Assembly: GCA_027604005.1 (NCBI GenBank)
Contig: JADGJT010000454.1
Span: 1 to 16,151 of the forward strand
Source: Dinochytrium kinnereticum
Lineage: Eukaryota; Chytridiomycota; Chytridiomycetes; Chytridiales; Chytridiaceae
Reading direction: 5' to 3'
DNA length: 16,151 nt
Shown here: in pieces, positions 10,701 to 16,151 of the stretch
Layout of the letters: every line of letters starts with the position of its first letter
How positions within the stretch are numbered: the stretch's first letter is position 1
Translations under genes and position numbers: made by a program
The notes under the pieces: model-generated
The model's input: only the letters and a program-made list of their open reading frames with translations
What the model was told of the DNA's origin: nothing
Databases searched by the model: none

Positions 10701-10761
10701 GCATTGCATAGAGGAATATGCAGAACAGAAGGGATTGGACTTTAAGTTTAAAGCTCTTTAA
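7705..10761 (+). CDS. Arg-Glu/Asp/Ser-rich nuclear protein with AF4/FMR2-like C-terminal domain
   Basis: Six exons give about 934 residues: 7705-8191, 8254-8457, 8512-10206, 10263-10317, 10357-10583 and 10625-10761. The N-terminal region contains SVPHPYDPLKF. Residues about 394-582 are a long mixed-charge tract of RD, RE and RS dipeptides, typical of nuclear speckle and transcription/RNA-processing proteins. After KRVMSLMEYSLRG comes a helical C-terminus (about 739-934) with WKHLGLIHKHMGDDLNKSKD, LRFESVLLFKSGKRRLAF, LRWADASKF and a final CWHCIEEYAEQKG. The order of elements resembles the AF4/FMR2 C-terminal homology domain, so a super-elongation-complex scaffold like fission yeast Ebp1 is possible; this is inference by eye. 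The third junction is ambiguous: donor 10207 (GTCTGC) or 10216 with acceptor 10262, or donor 10174 with acceptor 10235, all in frame. The ATG at 7705 is the first one in this frame. Confidence 0.75.
9000..9565 (+). repeat. Low-complexity RD/RE/RS-coding tract
   Basis: Purine-rich, quasi-periodic DNA (recurring units of the GAGAGAGATCG kind) encodes alternating Arg with Asp, Glu or Ser. The periodicity keeps several other frames open on both strands, which explains the long antisense ORFs here. The units are degenerate, with no exact tandem copies, so slippage expansion followed by drift, or composition-driven selection, is likely. Confidence 0.8.
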
Positions 10762-10836
10762 GTCTGCTATGTATATAGGATCTTCAGGACTTAACTGATA
10801 TGCACTGTTTCTTGCTTCATAACGCATTCGCTTTTC

Positions 10837-10842
10837 AATAAA
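10837..10842 (+). terminator. AATAAA polyadenylation signal for the AF4-like gene
   Basis: An AATAAA hexamer sits 75 bp past the stop codon at 10759-10761, a conventional distance, and just before the next gene's start region at 10940. Confidence 0.5.
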
Positions 10843-10939
10843 GTAGGGTAAAAAACCGAGAATGAAGTTTAATATATCAACAATAAATGCTGGTAGTGTT
10901 GTCCAATACTACAGAATTAGAATTTTTTGAGGTTCACCA

Positions 10940-11355
10940 ATGATTGGCCATGGGGTGAAGAGAAAACAGTGTGATCATGTCTCAGAGCCCATGCGCAAAT
11001 GGACCAAAGATGATGTGGACTGGAATGCAGTTTATGGTTAGGCGAATCAGCAAGGCTTCAATAAGTGACAGTCTTTGAAGCCAAAACTCTGCACAAAATG
11101 AAACAGGTCCCAAGCGATTACGACGGCAATTTGCCCTCCCAACATGTCCATGATTGCGCCTGCAGCTTCTGTGGAACGAATCTGGCTGACGAATTTGATA
11201 CCATCTGCAGCTCCTGCGGATCTATATTTTGCAGTCTTTGCTCCCTTAAATGGTAATGTACATATGCATCGTTATTGTAATGACACGCTCTTAGCTTTGA
11301 TGCTGCCGAGGAGTATCGATTGTGCCTAACTTGCCATGCTAGCAAGCCTAAATAA
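10940..11355 (+). CDS. Small protein with eight-cysteine FYVE-like zinc finger
   Basis: Three exons (10940-11036, 11072-11252, 11295-11355) give 112 residues. The C-terminal half holds four CxxC pairs: C63/C66, C78/C81, C86/C89 and C103/C106. The centre CSSCGSIFCSLC fits the FYVE pattern C-x2-C-G-x3-C-x2-C, and the overall spacing is FYVE-like. It lacks the basic R-K-H-H-C-R patch that contacts phosphatidylinositol 3-phosphate, so classical lipid binding is doubtful and a protein-binding role is possible. The N-terminal part (KRKQCDHV, PMRKWTKDDVDW) is unrecognised. The first intron would be only 35 nt (GTTAGG...GACAG); without it an in-frame TAG follows, and translation would have to begin at the ATG at 11098, giving 71 residues with the finger intact. 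It is convergent with epsin, 173 bp away. Confidence 0.7.
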
Positions 11356-11464
11356 GACTGTATAAGGAGGGATGGTTTTTTGGCGATGGTTGAAAGCTAT
11401 AATGTCTCGAGCCACTTGATCGTGAATTTGCCAACGGCAGGTGAGAGAGTTAAAATAGAGGAGG

Positions 11465-11470
11465 TTTATT
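11465..11470 (-). terminator. AATAAA polyadenylation signal for epsin
   Basis: Read on the minus strand, an AATAAA hexamer lies 58 bp past the epsin stop codon at 11531-11529, inside the convergent gap with the FYVE-like gene. Confidence 0.5.
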
Positions 11471-11528
11471 GAGGCATTATGAGCAAGGAGAACGATATGA
11501 AGAGATCGGCCCAAACAGAAACATTTGA

Positions 11529-13831
11529 TTAAAAAAAAGGCTGTTGCTGTTGCTGTTGTGGCTGTAAAGGCTGTCCGAAAGAGTTCTGTCCAAAAGACTG
11601 CTGCGTTTGAGTTCCGAAGTTGGGAAATTGGTTTTGGACCAGTCCTCCAAAAGGTTGTGAAGGCTGCATTTGGCCCATCTGGCTGATCTGGCCCATTTGA
11701 TTCATCTGTCCCATCTGACCTAATTGCCCCATCTGGTTCCCCATTTGACCCTGCACGAAGGCCCCGGTACTCTGACCCTGCACTCCCATAGACACTGGCT
11801 GAGCCATCTGAGCGAACGATGGTGACGAAAATCCGGAGTTGCTTTGACTTGAGGCCAGCTGTGAAAGGGATGGTGTGGTTTGATTGGTGCCATTCTCCCA
11901 CTGGAACTTCTGAGGTGTCTGTTGGAAAGGATTTTTAGAAGCCGCAACAGCTCCCCCAAACCCAAATGACGGGCTATTCGATGCCGTTGATGTCATTGAT
12001 GAAGCCGCCATTCCCAAACCTGACATTGAGTTTGGTTGCAATCCTCCAAGAAGATCATTACCACTTGAAGGGTTCGTATTGCCAAACTTCAGCCAGTTAA
12101 TATAGATTTCCCACACAAATCTTACTGCTTCAGAGTTGGACGCAGTAGCGAAGGGGTTGCTAGAGGTAGTACCACTCGACGAGATGGTAAATCCTGTGGA
12201 TATTCTAGCAGTAATTCAGTGTAAAATCCCGAAAACTTCTATTCCATACTGGTTTGAACGGCCACCGCCAGCTAAGGATGCGAATGGATCAATTTGCTGA
12301 CTAAAAAAGCATCAGCCAGATATGATAAACTCCCTCAAACCTATTTCTCGCAACATCACTCAATGCATTCATATGAGTGTCTGTAGCCTAGGACAATAGT
12401 GAGAAAGTATAGCCCTGAGAAAAAGATATACCTGCGGCGCAATTTTTCGTGGAACATTATCAAAAAACACTCCTGTGTTCTGTCCGTTGCTAAGAACATT
12501 GCTGAGAGAGCCAGTGCTAGTACTGGTTGATAAACCTGTCTGGCCCGGTCCGAAACCAGCAAACGGGTTAGCAGCGGGCTGTGACGCCGGTGCGGAGAAA
12601 AATGACTGTTGTAGCTGTTGCTGAGCAATTTGCTGCTGCAACTGTTGTTGCTGAATTTGCTGTTGCTGCATAAGAGCCACAAATGGGTCGGGAGCGGGAG
12701 CAGCAAAGCTTGATTGAGGAGAGCTAAAGCCACCAAAGGGCGTAGTAAAGTTCGTCGACTGATAAGAGTTGGCCAATAAATTAGGTTGCGATTCTTCAGT
12801 ACTAGCAAAGAAATCAATCATGTCATTAGGCTTTGACTTTGCTGCACTGTTCAGGGGTCAGTGCTAGATACCAAGCGTCTTCATTCAAACCTAACGCTCT
12901 GTCGAGCATTTTCCTCTGCTGCTTCTCTCTCGCTTAGCTCAAGGGCTTTTTGCAGATCGCTCTCACTTCAACCGTTAAAATGTTTAGGCCAATAACAAAC
13001 CTCCTCTGTGCATCAGTACGCTTTCTTTCTTCAAGCCGGGCAGTTCTTTTGCTTTCCTCAAGAGCTTTCTCAAGGTCTGTTTCTTCATTGTAATACTCTC
13101 TTGCAGGTCCGGAGCTAGCTGGACCCAGGGGAGCATCGTAATCATTGGAGCGGCGGCTGCTTGGATCTCTCCTCTCCATTTGCAACCTCGAATCATCAGC
13201 AAGCAGTGCTGTTATATCTTTGCTGAGTTGCCGAACTAGACTGCTTTAGAAGCTTTACGTGAGCAACCCAACCATTGATTCCATGGTCCTTTCCATCATC
13301 CTCCACAAATTGAAATTCTTTCAGAGTCTTCACAACATACAGGTTTTCTTTTGCATACTTGATGACCTGTTCAGAGCCGAAATGAAGCAAATAGTCTAAA
13401 AGGATCAAAGACTGGAAAGCGTCTTAGACGTTGATTCGATGGGAAAAAAAACCTTGTAGACATGGCGCCAGTGCTTCCCCTTATCATTGAGCCTCTTATC
13501 CAGCATTTCCATGATATCAATGAAATCCTTGCTGTGTTGTGTTAAAAGAGGAACTCAAGCATCCTACTACTGATTGTGAGTGGCTCTTGCGATCTGCATC
13601 ATATCACTTTGTTGTGGGGGTCCCTATTGGTTGTGAGTATCTACCGGACTTAGGCTGAATCCTTACAGGATCATTTGAGGTTGCATTTCTGCACTCAGCA
13701 GCAGAGATACCCTTTGGTCAGATATGGCTATGAGAGAAAGTCGGCGTAGCTTACCTGACTTTAACTTGAATATCGGAGTACCCTTTTGCATAGTTTTTCA
13801 CTCCACGAACAACAGCCTTGCCCGCGTTCAT
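11529..13831 (-). CDS. ENT1: Epsin, ENTH-domain endocytic clathrin adaptor
   Basis: Twelve minus-strand exons give 604 residues: 13831-13755, 13688-13667, 13623-13571, 13531-13453, 13411-13273, 13235-13001, 12965-12896, 12836-12432, 12387-12341, 12300-12250, 12204-12126 and 12086-11529. The ENTH domain (about 1-145) is unmistakable: VVRGVKNYAKGYSDIQVKVR, MLDKRLNDKGKHWRHVYK, KENLYVVKTLKEFQF. It binds PI(4,5)P2 and bends membrane. Two ubiquitin-interacting motifs follow (DLEKALEESKR near 177; DLQKALELSER near 205). The tail is Gln-rich and carries two DPF (AP2-type) and three NPF (EH-domain) motifs, a GQM-repeat stretch and a C-terminal poly-Gln run ending PFF. The acceptor before 12836 is uncertain (the in-frame choices are AAG sites). 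The last intron is 39 nt, stop-free and a multiple of three, so it may be retained (617 residues). ENT1 versus ENT2 cannot be decided. Confidence 0.95.
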
Positions 13832-13931
13832 TGTTACGCTTGAGATCCCCTGATCTTTCGTTTGCTTCTCAGAATCTCTAACGATGAGCTCCAAAAACCA
13901 AAAATTTTGACCGTGGCTACAGAGAAAAACC

Positions 13932-14190
13932 TCATCTAAATTTATGACGATGGGTACCTTGAGCAGACCTCGACCTAAGCACTGAGAGAGAGTAAGACAA
14001 AACGGAAGCTACAACCTGGCGCACATGGGGAGAAAGCACGTTGGAGCAAGAAAGATGAACTCGGCAAGCTAACGACACATTCGCGAAGAGCTGCCTCGGC
14101 GGCAGTATCCTTGAAGAGGTGGGCCACCGCTGTGGAGGGGAGGTCGCCAAGAGCTGTGGTTTCGGAAGAGGCACAGCCATCGTGCGCCAT
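13932..14190 (-). CDS. Possible small unknown protein upstream of epsin
   Basis: The ATG at 14190 opens 39 codons, ending at a GTTAGC donor (exon 14190-14074). Splicing to a CCAG acceptor gives a second exon 14015-13932 in frame, for 66 residues in total. Without splicing the frame runs 71 residues to a stop at 13975. The first exon encodes LGDLPSTAVAHLFKDT and a predicted helix AAEAALRE; the second ends in a basic tail RSAQGTHRHKF. I recognise no family. It is tandem with epsin and ends 100 bp before the epsin start, so it could instead be a uORF in a long epsin leader. Confidence 0.35.
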
Positions 14191-14511
14191 GATAGCAAGC
14201 TTCAGACGAATGGAGATGGACGCCGTAACACGCGTTCCAGTTTAGTTAAAAATGGGAAGAAAAGAAGGCTCGAAACACAACATAAAATAAGGCAGTTTAG
14301 GAATTGAGCTTCATGGGAGCATAGGTGATAGAAAACGCGGAAAGACGTGAAACGCGGGCGGATAGGGCATGGGGCATGACACCGAGTCTGAAATACGAAG
14401 GATAGGAATTTGGTATACAATGCACATCGATGTTGTTATTTACATATTTTTACTTGTGTCCTTCTAATTAGTCCACAATCGTGTCCATTATTTCACGTGA
14501 TGTTTACTATC
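14191..14511. other. Intergenic stretch with nothing assignable
   Basis: Short ORFs occur on both strands but none shows a recognisable motif or splice continuation. This stretch would hold the promoter of the small gene ending at 13932, and it marks the passage from genes to repeat-derived DNA. Confidence 0.5.
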
Positions 14512-14758
14512 TGTTAGGATTTAAGGCATCCTGCCAGCCTAACAACATAATAAACAGGATCTTATTATAAGTAGTAGTCTACCTATAGAGATCTACCTTG
14601 AGGATGGCTCCCAAGCCGCCACTGTTGAGATGTTATTCTTCCATCTCCTGTATGTATTCTAGATTATTTGTATTACTCTCTCATTAGATAAAGAGTCTTG
14701 TCACTTGAGGGCTCTTCCCCTCATCGCTTTGGCATCCATACCGGTCAGCCTATCCTAA
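14512..14758. repeat. Possible solo or 5' LTR of a copia-type element
   Basis: The stretch begins TGTTAGGAT (14512-14520) and ends near ATCCTAA (14752-14758), giving an inverted TTAGGAT/ATCCTAA terminus of the kind found at copia LTRs. A second inverted copy, CCTAACA, lies at 14538-14544. An AT-rich promoter-like TTATAAGTAG follows. The canonical closing CA and target-site duplications are not clear, and no primer-binding site was identified after it. Confidence 0.3.
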
Positions 14759-14849
14759 ATCTTCTCGAGCTACTCCAGTTGAATAGCAATTTGAGACTCT
14801 GGGGGGATTTGATGCAGCTTGTTAGATGTACATAATAAACCTAGCGTTG

Positions 14850-15044
14850 TCAGTTGCTGATGGTGTCTGAAACGTCCATAAGCATATTGAGGTGGGTTAT
14901 TAGACTTGTGATGTCTTGAATGAGTTCCATCTCAATTCCAGTGTAAGGAAGAGCAGAGAGTCGTGTCATCAAGTATGGTCTAAGGAATCTGATCCCATAC
15001 CAATTCAGTTGTCCTATTGATGCGGTCATCAATATCCTATTCAT
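14850..15044 (-). other. Weak minus-strand retroelement-like ORF fragment
   Basis: A 64-codon minus-strand ORF includes SIGQLNWYGIRFLRPYLMTR and ELIQDITSLITHLNMLMDVS. The first part faintly recalls the end of copia reverse transcriptase (G-x-L-N-W then R-P); the second recalls copia Gag (UBN2). Neither match is secure. If real, it is a relic in the opposite orientation to the pol remnant beside it. Confidence 0.25.
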
Positions 15045-15149
15045 AGTTCCTGGTAGGAGTTTCGTTCAGAACAGGACTATGTAGGTCACATCCAATGGGA
15101 AATGTTTCATATCCACTATTTGTTTATGGCACGGAATACATCTCATACC

Positions 15150-16151
15150 ATCTGAGAACCAGCTGTCACTGCTGGTCGCCTAAGAAGGACGACAATGAAG
15201 AAAATGCTGGTGCAAACTCCTCGAAAGGAAACACGCGCGGTAGCTACCGCGGTGGACGAGGAGGCCGTTGAGGAAAAGGTGGCAGAGGCCGTGGACGAGG
15301 AGGCTACAGCAGAAGTGGCGGAAATGCCAACAGCGCGAATCCAGTCGCGTTTGTGACGATCGTGGGTACTCTGGAGAAAAGCGCCAACAGCACAGGAAAG
15401 CACGATGGAAGAGATTCGAGATGGATGCTCGATTCAGGCGCAACTCATCATATGACTTACCAGAGGTACCTATTCAAGAGCTTTTCGGAACAGCCTAGTA
15501 CGCTGATGGAAGGCACAACTGAAAGCAGAAGGTAGCGGAGACATAGAGCTCGAATGCGAGCTTGGAAGCCTGGGAGCGCTTGCAACGTCATGAAGTTCAT
15601 CTTGAAGAGTGTGCTATACGTCCCGCACCTCGCGACAAACCTAATCTCGCTTGGAATGGCTCGGAAGAAGGGCCTAGTATTTTTTTTCTGAACAAAACGG
15701 CTACAGGCTGAGGAACAGCAACTCGAAGCAGTCAGAAACGGTAAAGCGATTCAGGTACAAGAGCGATGAGAACCTCACATACCTCACTCACAGACATGGT
15801 CCTGGATCGAACGCGGCAACGTTCAAAGTAGACGAGGAGAGCGCAAAGGTATGGCGCCATAGGATAGGTCATCTTGGAATGAGAAATGTTGAAAAGCTAC
15901 CGAAGGTAGCAAATGGAGTTAAATTGAGCGGAAAGAAGGAAATCGATCATACATGCGCAGCGTGTTTGGATGGGAAGATGACACCTTGCAGAACAGAGGG
16001 AAGGAACCGCTGCAGAGGATTCACGTTGATCTGGCGGGGCCTTGGCCAAAGAAGTCGAACGGGGGAGCACTATACTTCCTCGGGATCGTGGACAGCGCCA
16101 CGAACTACGTCACGATCTACCTTCTTCAGAAGAAAGGAGATGCAGCAGATC
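15150..16151 (+). pseudogene. Degenerate Ty1/copia gag-pol (protease to integrase), truncated by window end
   Basis: Reading left to right across several frames: a zinc-knuckle remnant (about 15160) and an RGG-type basic tract broken by TGA at 15269-15271; the copia aspartic protease core WMLDSGATHHM at 15422-15454; SVLYVPHLATNLISLG near 15610; the GAG-pre-integrase zinc-binding region VWRHRIGHLGM with CAACLDGKMT (about 15850-15980); and the integrase start with HVDLAGPWP and IVDSATNYV, carrying the first two catalytic Asp residues. At least four frame breaks occur (near 15520, near 15585, in the T-run near 15685, near 16000) plus the internal stop, so this copy is dead. Reverse transcriptase and RNase H would lie past the right edge. 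Confidence 0.85.

Noticed and set aside
12369..12430. Continuation of the epsin exon past 12432 (VYLFLRAIL...)
   Set aside because: A GTATAT donor follows the CAG at 12434-12432 and the downstream exon rejoins in frame, so this is intron sequence.
11326..12817. Alternative-frame minus-strand ORFs over the epsin tail (11326-11901, 11720-11965, 12356-12817)
   Set aside because: Out-of-frame readings of Gln-rich repeats; the epsin frame holds the NPF and DPF motifs and joins correctly to the ENTH exons.
14119..14420. Short ORFs 14119-14307 (+) and 14202-14420 (-)
   Set aside because: No motif, start context or splice continuation; expected by chance.
1..16151. tRNA or rRNA genes, CRISPR arrays, bacterial operon signals
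   Set aside because: None seen by eye; the spliced eukaryotic genes make prokaryotic features implausible. A tRNAscan run would settle the tRNA question.

Overview
This is a piece of an intron-rich nuclear genome, most likely from a fungus and plausibly an early-diverging (chytrid-like) one. Nearly every gene is interrupted by GT-AG introns. The genes are eukaryotic housekeeping genes (MCTS1/Tma20, Erv46/ERGIC3, epsin), and the right edge holds a decayed Ty1/copia retrotransposon. The organism call is an inference. I assembled exon models by hand from splice signals, reading-frame continuity and remembered family motifs; every multi-exon model closes to a whole number of codons.

Layout. 1-1046 (-): 5' part of a low-complexity protein with a recurring K-P-W-L motif, running off the left edge. 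1446-4463 (+): a 12-exon gene for a Rieske [2Fe-2S] domain fused to a DUF455 ferritin-like di-iron domain, with 14-nt and 10-nt micro-exons. 4724-5867 (-): the reinitiation/recycling factor MCTS1/Tma20, 7 exons. Its start lies only 66 bp from the start of a divergent gene at 5934-7571 (+), the COPII cargo receptor Erv46/ERGIC3, 7 exons. 7705-10761 (+): a 934-residue protein with a long Arg-Asp/Glu/Ser tract and a C-terminal helical region that resembles the AF4/FMR2 C-terminal homology domain; a 5-codon upstream ORF overlaps its start codon. 10940-11355 (+): a 112-residue protein with an eight-cysteine FYVE-like finger. 11529-13831 (-): epsin (ENTH, two UIMs, DPF/NPF motifs, Gln-rich tail), 12 exons. 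13932-14190 (-): a possible small unknown gene. 14512-16151: repeat territory with a possible LTR, a weak minus-strand element fragment, and a frameshifted copia gag/pol relic that runs off the right edge.

How the genes relate. There is no operon logic here. Three products act in membrane traffic (Erv46 in ER-Golgi vesicles, epsin in clathrin endocytosis, and possibly the FYVE-like protein), but their proximity may be chance. The most interesting items are the Rieske/di-iron fusion, in which one metal ligand is encoded by a 10-nt exon, the candidate fungal AF4-like elongation protein, and an unusually short intron class (35-47 nt) concentrated in the right half of the window.
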